DNA of 64,000 bases from Micropterus salmoides (Eukaryota; Chordata; Actinopteri; Centrarchiformes; Centrarchidae), in NCBI RefSeq assembly GCF_014851395.1, contig NW_024041150.1:124001-188000 (forward strand), read 5' to 3'. Made by a program: the position numbers and the translations under genes. This document shows positions 44,880 to 56,757 of this stretch, piece by piece. Within the stretch, counting starts at the first letter, position 1, and each line of letters starts with the position of its first letter. Under the pieces are notes generated by a model. That model had not been told where the DNA came from. It made no database searches and saw only the letters and a list, made by a program, of their open reading frames with translations.

Positions 44880-45760
44880 TTGTAAGATGTCCCATTCATT
44901 TTGAGTCCACCATCAAATTACTTTAGACATACGTTACTTATCTAATGTTTTGCACCAGATTTATTCTTGTCTTAAAACATTTTGACCATTTTGTAAGTCA
45001 GCATTTATTCTCCTATATTTGCAGATTGGAAAAACAGTTGAATAGCACAAACTATCAAGTGATTCTAAAACTTTCCAATACATCAATTAAATGGTAAGGA
45101 CTCATCAATTGGCTGCTAAACAAACAAATAATTGACTAAAAACGCAATTGTATTGGAGGTTTACATCATGACAGACTGATCAATATTTCATAAAAGGCCA
45201 ATAACGGTTAAGCATGTTGACAAACTCGTATATGCATCAACTCAAATTAAACTCCTGACTTTAAACTATTTAAATCTTGTTGTAGTCAATGAAAAAAAGA
45301 TATAACCACATAAATCCAAACTAATTTACTAGTAAGAGTTTTTTTGAAAATGGTTCATAAAAGAGGCAGCATACCTTCCCTTCTTCTAACTTCTCAATAG
45401 TGAAGTGAAATAAGGAACAAAACTTGAGTTTGCTTTTAATATATGCCACAAATTCCTCTTAATCATGGCAGTTGGGCTTCAGGCAAAGGAAATCAATCAG
45501 TCTTTGAGTGTGATTGTTTTTCGTATTCTCTTCTTTAATTCAGAACCACATGTTTACCATTTACTCCCGCAGGATATTGTTTGACACACACATATACATA
45601 CAAAGATAGAGAATAATGACATTGCAGACAGACACATCTACACGCACACGTAAGAACCCACAGATCCATCGGAAGAGACATTAACTTGCTTCTCCTGGCT
45701 CTGCGAGTCACAGAGCAGCAGAAACAACACAAGGACAGAATTCAATAATGAATAAAAGCA
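44880..45760. other. Non-coding stretch, no gene seen
   Basis: AT-rich, no supported feature. Confidence 0.5.
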
Positions 45761-45764
45761 ATAC

Positions 45765-45870
45765 TGACAGGTAATGCCCTCACTACACTTCACAGCCATT
45801 TGTCAATAAAGAAGCAATTACTAAAATGTAGCAGCCATTTGTATGCTGCCTGGCAATAGGGAAGGGTGGG
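45765..45870. promoter_or_regulatory. Candidate short conserved element
   Basis: GCAGCCATTTGTATGCTGCC and CAGCCATTTGTCAATAAAG give a duplicated CAGCCATTTGT (45793 and 45831). With AAGCAATTACTAAAAT between them, this is an enhancer-like texture in otherwise plain DNA. Weak inference. Confidence 0.2.
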
Positions 45871-46140
45871 GGTCTCTATAGATTTGTTGTGCTCATCAAA
45901 GAGCAAAAACACAAATGCAAACATAAATGCCCATCAAAGGAAGCAAACACATTTATATGAACATAGATACAAATATGAACAAATGCAAGAAACCAAAAAC
46001 ATGCAAATTATACTTTTTCCTACTTTAATAACATGGAGTACATAGACTCAAAATGTGTGCTCAGAACCAGAAATCAACTTAACAAATGAAGGCAGTAAAG
46101 ACTGATCAATGCACAGCTCTGACATTGACAATTAAGCTGA

Positions 46141-46300
46141 CGATACACGGGGCAACAACTGGACAATCTTGCTGGTGGCAAGTCTGACTATGTTTTGAAC
46201 GGATAGTGGCAGGGAAGGGGATTACGGTAGTAATCTTTACTCATTACCATTGACGGCAACATTGCCCAGCACCATTGCTCTAAAAGTTGCTTCGTGTCAC
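46141..46300. mobile_element. Small MITE with degraded inverted ends
   Basis: CGATACACGGGGCAACAAC at the left is mirrored by GTTGCTTCGTGTCAC at the right (imperfect, with small gaps). The total is about 160 bp. The 3' neighbour is the start of the L1 remnant. Confidence 0.5.
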
Positions 46301-46334
46301 CATTATCATAAATAGAAAAAATCATAATACCACT

Positions 46335-49300
46335 ACTATAGATCCAGAGGATCGATTTGTTAACATTTCGATTCAAAATACTCCTTTATGCATTGCTAAT
46401 ATCTATGGCCCCAAATGTTGACGACCCCTCCTTTTATCATGCTTTCTTCAACTCACTCTCTGCTCACTCAGGCACAGCTCTTATATTAGGAGGGGACTTC
46501 AACCTGGTATGTAATCCAGCAGTTGACAGGCTCAGTACTGCAGGTGGTCACTGTATTTGGAAATCAACAGACACCCTACATCCCACCCACAATACATGAG
46601 CGATTTTGGTCTCTGCGATATTTGGCGTTCTCACCACCCCACTCTTAGAGAATATACCTTCTTTTCACCAGTCCACCACTCATATTCATGCCTTGACTAT
46701 TTTTTGGTTAGCAACTCATTTATGACAGACATTTCAGACACTCACTATCAGTGATCATGCACCGGTTTCTATCTAAAAAAAGGGTCGCACAGCCAACTAG
46801 AAGTTGGATATTTAATGCATCATTGCTTAAAGACCTAGATTTTATAAGTTATTTCAAAAAGGAGTGGGCAATATATATGGAAACTAATGACCTGCCAGGA
46901 ACCTCGCCATGTCTTCTTTGGGAGGCAGCAAAAGCAGTCATGAGAGGTAAAATAATCTCCTATTCATCATACAAAAAAAGAAAGAGAGATCTTGTGAATT
47001 AGAGCTAGAACAAAAAATAAAAACATTAGAAACTGCCCTTGCTGCCTCCCCACAGGAACACAGAATGATCTGAGAAAATCAAAACTTGAATTAAATGAAA
47101 TTATTAATAAAAAGACCCAATTTCACTTGCAGAGACTACGCTTGGAGAACTTTGAACATGGCAATAAATCCAGCAGATTCTAAGCCAGCCAATTGAAATT
47201 GAATAAAGAAAAAATAACAATTTCCTCCTTAAAGGACTCAGCTGGGAATCTGACTTACAACCCAGAAGAAATCAACAATGCATTTAGAGATTATTATAAA
47301 AACTTATATACATCACAAATTGATCCATCTAGCTCTAACATCGATGCATTTCTGAACAATATAGATTTGCCAAGGTTAGATGATGAACAGAGCAGGGCTC
47401 TGGATTCACCTGTTTCAATGGCTGAACTCCAGGAAGCTCTCTTACATATGCCGAATAATAAAGCCCCTGGGCCAGATGGTTTTCCGGCTGAATTCTATAA
47501 GGAATTCTGGTAAATACTTGTGCCCACATTCTATAGGATGGTTATGCAAATTAGGGGTACTTGCATGTTGCCTCCATCAATTAACTCTGCTAATATCAGC
47601 CTGCTCCTTAAACCAGACAAAGACCCCACATTCCCGTCCAGTTATCGCCCAATATCACTTATTAACGCAGATCTTAAAATCATCTGCAAAACCCTAGCAT
47701 GAAGGCTAGAGTAGGTCACTCCTGGTATAATACACTCTGACCAAACAGGATTTATTAAGGGCAGGCACTCCACCAACAATACACGCAGGCTACTTAACAT
47801 AATAGACTATGCCACTATTCATAACCTGGAAACTACAGTTGTTTCGTTAGATGCAGAGAACGCATTTGACAGAGTAAATTGGAAATTTCTATTCGCTACT
47901 TAATATAAATTTGGATTTGGAAAGTCTTTCATAGATTGGATTAAAATCTTATACAGTTCCCCAAGAGCTTCTGTCAGAACAAATGATCATACTTCTCCAT
48001 GCTTTAGTCTCCAGAGGGGTACCAGGCAGGGTTGCCCACTCTCTACACAAGATAAGCCTTTATGCAGATGATGTACTCCTTACTTTCCCTCCTAAAGTCA
48101 CAAACTTCTCTTTCTGAGACAATCTCACATCCATTTCAGACTACTCCATTAACTGGAGTAAATCCATAGTTTTACCTGTAAAGTGTGATTTCCAGAGAAT
48201 ATCTACCACACCGCTCAAGTCTGGGAATATTAAATATCTGGGTATCAATATTTCCTCCAGGCTGTCAGAACTGACATGGCTAATCTACATGCCCTTACTT
48301 AAATCAATAGAGGATGACCTCTAGTGGACATCATTACCTATATCACTCATGGGAAGAGTCTCCACCATAAAAGTGATGGTCCTACCTAAAGTCAATTACC
48401 TGTTTTCAATGTTACCCACCAAACCCTCTGCTGTCTGGTTTAAATCACTGGACTCAAACATCTCAAAATTTTTGTGGAAAAATAAACCCCCACGAATAAG
48501 TTTAAAAACTATGCAAAAAGCAAAAGATTGTGGTGGTTTAGAACTGCCAAATCATTACTTTCTGTCCAATAGACTACAATATATCTCAAAATGGATCAAT
48601 CAGAGCCCCCTGGACCACTCATGGATTGACATAGAACAAACATTTTGTAAGGAAATTAAAATTTCCGATATGCCATTCATCAGTTCCAGCATCAAACATC
48701 ATACCTGCTTTAAAAGCATTAACATAAGCACTTCCCTGGCAGCTTGGTGGGAACTTCTCAAAATATCTGGGTCTTCACCAATCCCATGCAGATTTACCCC
48801 AATCTGGAATAATCCTGACATCCTGCAAAATAAGAAAACACTAAATTCCCCACTGTGGTATTACAAAGGGATGAGACATCTAGAGCATGTAATGCAAGGC
48901 AGTAACTTTATTCCATTCTAGCGGCACAATATGGAATTAGCCATAATTTCAACAGTTTAAATCCATAATTCATGCTAGATTTAAGGATAAAATAATGGAC
49001 TTAGATCTAACTCCAATGATAACAGACTTTCTTAAACTCTCGCCTCCATAACTGTTAAAAACAGACAGTTCAATCTCTCTCCCATTCTTAAAGTGGGAGA
49101 CAGATCTATCCATTAGTCCAGACCAAAACTTCTGGATGCAGATATGTTTAAATACCTTTAGAATGACTACAAATCCAAATCTACAACTCATACAGTATAA
49201 AACTCTCCATAGAACACACAATACTGGACAAAGGATGTTCAGAATGGGTCTTATACAGCCAAACATCTGCCGGAACTGCTCAGGTAACATATCTGTTCCG

Positions 49301-49515
49301 TTACAGTACATGCATGCTATGTGGCAATGTGCACCTGTTCAAAAGTTCTGGCAGAAGATATGTGAAGACCTATCGATATGGCTAAGTTACCCCCTCCCAG
49401 TTTCCCCATCACTCTGCGTGCTGGGGGACCTAAGTGACATTAGTATAGAGATTGACACATCATACATGCTTCTCACTGCCTTATGCATCGGAGCTCCCGC
49501 TGCTTCCCCCTGACG
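46335..49515 (+). pseudogene. L1 ORF2 remnant: endonuclease and reverse transcriptase
   Basis: In order: an endonuclease part (GPNVDDPSF-like start, LILGGDFNLV at about 46490, LDYFLVSNSF at about 46700); a linker with SYSSYKKRK; and the RT entry HMPNNKAPGPDGFPAEFYKE at about 47450. Then LPPSINSANISLLLKPDKDP and SYRPISLINADLKIICKTLA (47570-47700), GFIKGRHSTNN, VVSLDAENAFDRVNW (motif A, about 47840) and RGTRQGCPLS (about 48015). A deletion follows, joining to SLYADDVLL at about 48055. The C-terminal region has MGRVSTIKVMVLPKVNYLFS (48350) and SKFLWKNKPPRISL, and ends near 49510 with a Cys-rich region (NICRNCSGN, HAMWQCAP). The motif set is typical of the L1 clade, not Rex1 or L2. At least eight frame breaks are present. 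Confidence 0.85.
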
Positions 49516-49787
49516 GCTCTCTCACAGTGGGGGCATTCGGGAGTCTCTGGGGCACATGGCCAGTGTTGTCGGGGTGGGTTTTGGAGCTCTTCATTGGGGG
49601 TGGTTGACTGGGGGGGCTGGGCCCCCGTCCCGGGACGAGACCAGCCTCGGGTTTACGGGGCTCGGGGGCTGCTGGCTCTGCCTGCACTCTGGGGAGGGAT
49701 GCCTCTGGCTGGGCTGGGGGACTGTTGGCCTGGTTCTCCCGCGTTATTGCTCCTTGGCGGCGGGGAGCTTCCCGGCTCGGCTTTCTG

Positions 49788-49845
49788 CTGTTCTTCCTCG
49801 GGGCAGGTCGCAGGGGAAGCTGCGCCCTGCCCCGAGGAAGAACAG
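49788..49845. repeat. Strong GC-rich hairpin, 20-bp perfect stem
   Basis: The arm CTGTTCTTCCTCGGGGCAGG (49788-49807) pairs exactly with 49826-49845. Inside, after one mismatch, CGCAG pairs with CTGCG around the 6-nt loop GGGAAG. It is the most stable-looking hairpin in the window. Confidence 0.88.
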
Positions 49846-50599
49846 TTCTTTGCACTTTGGGGGGTCGCGGGGTGCCCTGGCTGCGTGGGTTGATCCGGTT
49901 GCGGTTTGGAGGGCTGCGGTGGGATTGTAGGGCGATTGTCAATGCATCTTTTCGATGCATTGTGGGGTTTTTTTTGTTTGTTTTTTTCCCTTCCTTGTGC
50001 AGGGTCTCTGGATGGCTGCTGGGCATTTAGTTTGTGCATTGGAGTCCGGTGGAGGCATTTCCTCGTTGGCTTGGGGGGACTTGTTTGTGTCCCTGGTTTG
50101 CTTTGTTGGCCTCAGATCCATGCTTCCCCATTTCTCTGTCAGCCAGCTGTTGGACCCCTCTGGATACTGAAGTATAAAGTTAGTTTTCGGGATGTGCAGT
50201 GTGGGTGCGGGGCAGGGCTGTGCTCCGGTTTATTCTGGGCTTGTGCCTGGAGTTCTCGGCCCTTGACGGCTGGGTGGCTTGGTAGTGGCATACATTTTTA
50301 GTCTCTGTTGTGTGCACGCCGCGGTAGGTCCGGGCACTGCTTTTCTGCGGGTTACGCCTGGTGCGTTCTGTTGGCATTGCGTTGTCAATTGCCATTTGGA
50401 TGGTCATTTTTATTTTGGGAGTCTGTTGGTTGGGTCGAGGTATTCCGCATTTGCATCGCGGTGCATCTGGGAGTCATATTTTCCTTTTTGTTTTTGTTTT
50501 ATTTATTTATTTTTTTCTCTCTCCCCACCCCTATTGGCTACTGGGGTTCTTGTCTGCCTGTTGCTGGGGTCGGTGTGGCACATTCTTTAACAGGCTTAT

Positions 50600-50715
50600 G
50601 CGCACACACATGTACACACACACACACGCATACAGACACATTCAACCACACGCACAAAGACACACACATTCACCCACACGCACAAAGACACACACAGTCT
50701 CACACATAGACACAA
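50600..50715. repeat. CA-rich interrupted microsatellite
   Basis: ACACACACA blocks are separated by short CGC and CATTCA interruptions. TTCA(A/C)CCACACGCACAAAG is duplicated at about 50641 and 50670. Confidence 0.85.
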
Positions 50716-51383
50716 ATTTAGGTTGTCCCTGGTAGAATTATTCCTGATGCTTTCCTTTCAGTTACTTATTTAAATGAATTGTTATTATTCCAGCTCTCAT
50801 AGCTGTGCTGTGTTGCTTATTTATTGTGCGTGACTGTTTCTTGTTTTCATTTTTCTCTTAGTTGTCTTACTATGTCAGCTGTTTATTGCTGCTGTTCAGC
50901 TGGTTGTCTTTTACTATTATTATTATTTTTATAGTTTGTTTGTTTGTTTGTTTGTTGTTGTTTTTCTCCTCCCCAAGTCCCCCTCTCTGTTCTATTCCAG
51001 GTTTTGTTGCTTTCTGCAATTGGTGTTTCCCTCTGCTATTCCCTGTTGTTCCCACCTTCCATCCCCCTTTCCCCCTTCTCTTGCAGGTGTTGTCCTTTCT
51101 CTGTGCTGTCTGTTTGTGCCCCCCCATCCCCATGTCTGCCCCCCTGTCCGGCCCGGTGACAAATCAGTAATCATCAGCTGATGTTTATCTGCATTTGTCT
51201 CTTTACATCCGACATGTGCTTGAGGGTTTATATATTTGCACTGAAAAAAGAAAACTAGAATTGCCCCGTAACCCTGCAAAGAGATGTTAGGTTCCGAAGA
51301 TTCAATTCTTACCAATGAAAAACAAAGATGGTTTCCAACCAGAATCTGATACTTGCTCACAATTAAAAATAATAAGAGAAATT

Positions 51384-51395
51384 AATTCTTACTTA
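51384..51395. repeat. Target site duplication of truncated SINE, left
   Basis: AATTCTTACTTA, repeated exactly at 51505-51516. Confidence 0.9.
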
Positions 51396-51504
51396 CTGCA
51401 ATGGATTGGCGACCTGTCCACCTTTCGCCCAATGTCCGCTGGGATTGGCTCCAGCCCCCCCACGACCCTGTACGCAGGATAAGCAGTTGACAATGGATGG
51501 ATGG
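51396..51504 (+). mobile_element. 5'-truncated SINE copy
   Basis: It begins CTGCAATGGATTGGCGACCT inside the body of the SINE seen complete at 21.3-22.2 kb. It runs through CTTTCGCCCAATGTCCGCTG and GATTGGCTCCAGCC and ends in GGATAAGC...GGATGGATGG. A perfect 12-bp TSD shows it is an independent retroposition event, truncated at insertion. Confidence 0.9.
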
Positions 51505-51516
51505 AATTCTTACTTA
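51505..51516. repeat. Target site duplication of truncated SINE, right
   Basis: Exact copy of AATTCTTACTTA. Confidence 0.9.
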
Positions 51517-53930
51517 ATGTTTGTTACCCAGAACATGCAAAGAACCAAAGGGATGCTTGTATGTACAATATATGTCTGCTTTTAAAATACATTCTGTACA
51601 TATGCATGGCATTGTGTTCTTGTGTCAGTTAAACAGTGTAATACTATCATACACACAGACACAAATACCCATCATTTGTTACCCATCAAACAAAGCAATT
51701 TCCAGCCAATTAAAAGAGTCAAACAGAAATCAAATCTCATTTGGACTCACTGTTGTAAAACGCTGTTATATGCCTGTCTGTTACACCATTCTTTCTCCTG
51801 TTTACTTGTAGATGCTGACAGGTAGGTGTTTTTTTCTGTTGTTTTTTTCACATCATTCTCATTAAACCCAAACCACCGTTCTGCATGAACGACTTAGGAC
51901 AGCAGTTGTTTAAGACCTGGCACAGCTGCCACTGGAGTTCAAACAGAGATTAGATTTTTTTTTTTAACCCTTTTTTGACATTGATTTTAACTAAACATTA
52001 TAATACATAATTACAAAATTCCTATGTACTTGTTTCATATCACATCATGGCTGCATTGGTGACAATGAGATGTGTGATATGTCCTCATAAACAGGATAAA
52101 GCAGACTAATAAAAACTGTTGTTGTGACAGAAATGTTGCCATGTTGCATACCAGGACTGTCTGGAAAAATACTACCTACCCTGGAAAGCAGCTGCTTTGA
52201 GGTGTTTTTGAGCAGGAAAAAATTCAGTAGTCTTCAGGAAAGTTACTAATATTATATGGTATAAGGTATACAGTTGTTTCAGCACAAGGCTGCATAACGA
52301 AACAGAATTTGACACACACACAACATATAATTAAGTGAAGGCCCATATTAAAATATGGTAAAATAAAATAAAACAATATATACAGTTACACAATAATCAC
52401 AATAATTAAAAGCCACAGTGGAACATTTAAATTAAAACAGAATATACTGTATGTTTCGGGTAAAGTTATGAGGGATTTGATCAAAACCTTCAGTATATTA
52501 TACTTATTAACAAATAAGGAGCAATTCAGAGCTGTAGAAATATGGTGACTTCCATCCACATATCCCTTATGTGTTGTTAGATCAGGAAGAGGAAGACAAG
52601 GTAGAACTGAATAAATTAGTCCTTAACATCAAATGTTAACAAAGTTTATTCCAGGTAAGATCCAAACTCACACTTCTGACTCATGATATCACTCTACTAG
52701 TGACAACTAAATACAAACCAACAGTAAAGTTTGGTTTTATCTAGTGGGCGGAGTTAGTTATTTCACTTTTATATCAACGCCCCTGAGTTCAAGATGTGGC
52801 CTGATTTTTTTTACATTTTTAAAGAAAAGAGAGAAAAGAGGCGAATTTTATGTAAAAACAAATAGTTTTAACATATGTTTGACATATAAGAGATAACTGA
52901 ACAATTAAAACAGAAAGAGAGGACTTGGAAAATATGTGTGTCTGTAATGTGTAACTTCGCTAACGCTCAGGTAATAACTAGTTGATGCTGTAAAACATTG
53001 TCATGTTTACAAGTGGAGTGCAAATGAATGATGGCTTTCTGATTTGGTATACATGGACATTTATTTATAGTTTAAACTTCACAAGTTGCAGCATACTGTA
53101 TACTGACCTTTTGAGCTGTTGTAGCATAGCATATGAATGTTAATTTACCCTTTTTGTTTGTCAGTGGCATTGACGTCCACCTAATATAAAGTTATTATTA
53201 AAGCAAGGAGAAGGAGAAAATAGCATCCATCTTTTCTGTGAGTTGGCCTTTGTAGTAGTGGTCTCGTGAGGTTAACTTAATGCCAAATACATTGTGTACA
53301 CAGCTTCTCGTGTCAAAAACACAAACTAACAATTCCATTTGAAGGCAACAAGAGTATCAACATCAGACTGTCCAAGAAAAGGATTACTGACACTTCAACC
53401 CCAAAAGTACCAGCTGCTCACCGACAAACTGGATCTGTAGAAACAGAATGAGGGTACAGCTGGTAAAGTAGTGGCAGACAAATGCCAAGATATGTTTCCA
53501 TGGATACCTTAAGAAGTTAACAAAAAGAGTTCAGCCTCAGGAATTCAGGTGATGCTACAAGAGGTGCTTCTTGCAGCAGGGAATTTGCTGCCATGAGATT
53601 AACACTTTTTTTTTAAACTATACAATTACATTCTCCTTCCAGTCAGTGGAAGTAAGAGTCAAATGAACCACTAAAATATGACACTAGTAGTGAGTATCTG
53701 TATGTGTTGAATTGAAGGAAAACTTTTTAAAGAGGTTTTCAGTTGATTTCAATGCTTTGACGATAAAAACACAGTGTTCGAGGAGGGTAAATGTGTCATC
53801 CGTCTTTGAGTGACGGACGCAGTGAGTGTGTGTTTGTTTGTGTCTGTGTGCATATTTGGTGGTGGGGGATTGACGTGTGTGTGCACTGATTGTTGCTTTA
53901 TTGACCGTGTTCATGGGGGCTCTCTGGCTG
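51517..53930. other. Non-coding stretch, no gene seen
   Basis: AT-rich, with no exon-like frames, microsatellites or transposon ends that can be supported. Confidence 0.5.
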
Positions 53931-54120
53931 ATTGAACGCAAACAGACACACAACACACATACACATATGCACGCTCACATACACACACTCACAACGGTGT
54001 CCATGGGGGTTCTCTGGATGATTAGAGACATAGACAACCTCCACTGATTGCTCCTTTCTTGATGATTACCCCCCCTCACATAGTTTCCGCACACATATAC
54101 AGACACACACAAAAATAGGT
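53815..54120. repeat. TG/CA-rich imperfect low-complexity region
   Basis: TG-rich 53820-53885 and CA-rich 53940-54115. GGGGGCTCTCTGGCTGATT and GGGGGTTCTCTGGATGATT, each after TTCATG/TCCATG, show a small tandem duplication of about 95 bp (53910 and 54004). Confidence 0.6.
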
Positions 54121-54124
54121 GTAT

Positions 54125-55780
54125 ATTGTTGCTACAGAATATGTTGATCAAACTTTAACTCTTTGTGGTGTTTCGGGCGGCTGTGGTTGGAGTCTTTCTA
54201 TTTTATTAGGTGTTGCTGATCATTTTACATACATGGTGGAAAAGGTAAATACTTTTAGTAAGTTTGGTGCAACCTTGAAGGTTATCAGAAAGTTGGCACA
54301 CATCTGGCACATTTTGGGCATCTTTAGGAGGGCTTTGTTGTGTAGCTGATATGTTTGTAGCTGTGTTGTGCCAGATTTTCTTTCTGGTTTTCTGTATATA
54401 GTTTTTAGTGCGTACTAAAAGTGGTATGTCTTAAAAACTAGCAACAGGTTTTTGGCTGCATGCCCCACTCCACCAGTCACCATGTCACAGGACATTAGCT
54501 ACATGAAAATGGCATTTTACAGGTACATGACATAAGCTCACACACACCAGTGCTGTACTATGTACACATTTGCAAACACACATACACACAATTTCCCAGA
54601 GACAAATGCCTTGTCTTGGCTAGTAAAGAGTTGCCAGGTTATGAGGCCCAATAAACTTGTCAGGCTCACCAGATGGTGAAATAAAACAGTTTTACAGCTG
54701 CTTTGTTAGTGTGTTTTGACATGTTTACTTCTATGGGAGTTTGTAGGCGTATATTTATCAGAGGCTGTTTCACAAACCCAAAGTTCTCTTCAGGTGTCTG
54801 TAGTGCATGCAGGCGTGAAGATATATGCTGTCTGACCTCCAGTTACTTAAAAGTAATGTTTGTGCGCATCTAAGCGAGGACATTTTTCCAGTCCTCACTT
54901 CCTTAAGGTGATACTTTTAACAGTACTTTGTGGAGTTTCAGTCCACTGGTGGAGCTGTTAATCAATGGGGGTGTTGTGTGTTGTTCGTATCGTGTTGCAC
55001 ACAGTTCAAGTGATGTAATGTCTGGCCAATGTAGAGGGCAATAACTGCTGTTTGCAATTGACTGTAAAAAGGTAAAAATGCGCCAAAAAAAGAAAATAAA
55101 TAGGGTAAATGATTCAAGCTTCAAAATATTTCTAAATGGCTTTTCAAATGTTTTATATTGAATTGGATTTAACAAGTAAGTTAAATAAATAAAAAAATAA
55201 AAAGATGTTGGTCGTTTCCATGGGATTATGACATTTTGCAGTGAACATTAAGCTTTAGACATAGAGACATAGTCATAAACACCACACGCATTTGAGTCTT
55301 GACAGCTGAGCTCTGGTTGTTGTTGTATTTTTTCCTTTAAGTGCTTCCCCTGTCCAGCCCTCTGTCATTTGGAAAATAAGAGTCTGGAGCTTTGGGCATT
55401 CATTAACTATGCTAAAACAACTCTGAAATTAGTCTGTCACAGGGGCAGAAAGAAAGAGGAGAAAATCACGATGGAATGATGGAGTGGGAGAGAAAGTCAA
55501 GACATAGGAAGAGAAGGATAGACCAATAATGGTGTGATGAAATGAAGGTAGATAGAAAAAGATGGGGGGAAGGAAGAAAACAGGGAGGGCAGATTTGTGA
55601 TAGAACATAGTGATGTGGGATCGAGGGAGAGAATTAGCTCGTCTATGGAAAGCTGATGTTTTTTCAATCTATCTTCCTGTCTAATTCCCTGACTAATAGA
55701 GATTAAGTGTGACTCCACCAGAGATGAGGGGGCAGAGAAAAGTAGGAAAAGAGAAGGTGAGAAAGACGAGAGGAAAAGTC
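54125..55780. other. Non-coding stretch, no gene seen
   Basis: Includes a purine-rich tract at 55445-55600. No gene supported. Confidence 0.5.
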
Positions 55781-55792
55781 AGTAAAAGAAGG

Positions 55793-56634
55793 CAGAGGCG
55801 GACTTACCATTAGGCAAAGGTCAGCAATTGCCTTAGGCCCCAAGCTACCAAGCGGCCCATAAAACGCCTCATAAACCATGTTTAAAAAAATAAATAAATT
55901 CACTTATTAATTATGTCTTTCTAAAAATTGATACTCAACTGTGTCATCAGAATGCTATTCCATCATCTTACTGCACATCTACAGAAATGATTGAGGAATA
56001 CAATAGCCAACTTGTGTAAATAAACAGCTCGTCATGGTGTACGGAGTGTTGATAAAGTAAGCGAAGCTACCCCGACAGGACTGAAAAAGGGAGGAAACAG
56101 GAGAATACTAAAAGACAATACCCACCTCAGCCACAGCCAAGAGATACAGAAATATCTGCTGGTGTACCACCAGACTACAAAGCAGCTTCTTCCCTCAGGC
56201 TTCTATTTCTTCATCAATTTATATAGGTTTTGTTTTGTCAGTAGCATAAAGAGACTAGAACTAGCATTTTGTTTTACAACCCTGTGTTGTAGAACGATAA
56301 ATAAATGAAGCGTTTGTTATTTTTGTTTCTACATAGTTATTTTTGTTTGCTTATTGTCTTGTTTGTTATCTTCTCACTTCAATAAAGTACAATCTTATCG
56401 TACAGCTATCATTTTGTTTATGAAAAATAAGATTTTACAGTGGGTGTATTAGTTAAACTGTTTTTTTTACAGATGCAATTCCAGATGTCTGGACATAATT
56501 GCTAAGTGAAGGAAAGTCGTCTTTCTTAGGTCTTTCTTAGATAAAGATTAAAAAGAGGGGAGAACAAGGGATGTGTGTGGAGGGGCCCATGCCTGGGTTA
56601 GCCTTGGGCCACAAAATGACTAAATCCACCCCTG
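55793..56634 (+). mobile_element. Non-autonomous hAT element
   Basis: It starts CAGAGGCGGACTTACCATTA and ends TGACTAAATCCACCCCTG. The termini CAG(A/G)GG(C/T)GGA(C/T)TTA are inverted repeats of the hAT kind. The flanking 8-mers AAAGAAGG and AGAGAAGG match at 7 of 8. The subterminal GGCAAAGGTCAGCAATTGCC and TTAGGCCC words fit a common fish hAT family. No transposase remains. Confidence 0.88.
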
Positions 56635-56726
56635 AGAGAAGGAATGGAAGGAAGGAAGAAGAGAAGAGGAACAAGGTGATAACTGGAAGTCAGTGTTAGC
56701 GCTTTGACAAATTCACCTTCTCTAAT

Positions 56727-56755
<29 letters not shown>
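56727..56755. repeat. (CA)n microsatellite
   Basis: A pure CA run ending at CCTGCG. Confidence 0.95.

Positions 56756-56757
<2 letters not shown>

Larger units (their letters stand above)
46320..51255 (+). mobile_element. Degenerate L1-clade LINE, 5'-truncated
   Basis: A fish L1 copy lacks ORF1 and the start of ORF2. ORF2 debris spans to about 49515, followed by about 1.7 kb of GC-rich and then CA- and pyrimidine-rich 3'UTR. The exact 3' end is unclear; I place it near the A-rich ACTGAAAAAAGAAAAC at about 51240. Many frameshifts, stops and one internal deletion show it is old. Confidence 0.8.
49516..51255 (+). other. GC-rich L1 3'UTR
   Basis: G-rich and strongly skewed DNA (49550-49930, with GGGGGGG-type runs that could form quadruplexes). 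It continues into T-rich runs (49965-49990, 50495-50520), CA-rich sequence (50600-50710), TTTG repeats (50935-50960) and a C/T-rich tract to 51150. The long frames on both strands come from this skewed composition and are not genes. Confidence 0.7.

Noticed and set aside
43198..44885. Plus-strand frames across the antisense LINE
   Set aside because: Shadows of the minus-strand reverse transcriptase remnant.
49481..50301. Several overlapping frames of 100-180 codons on both strands
   Set aside because: Caused by stop-poor, GC-rich L1 3'UTR composition. Pro/Gly/Trp-rich with no motif.
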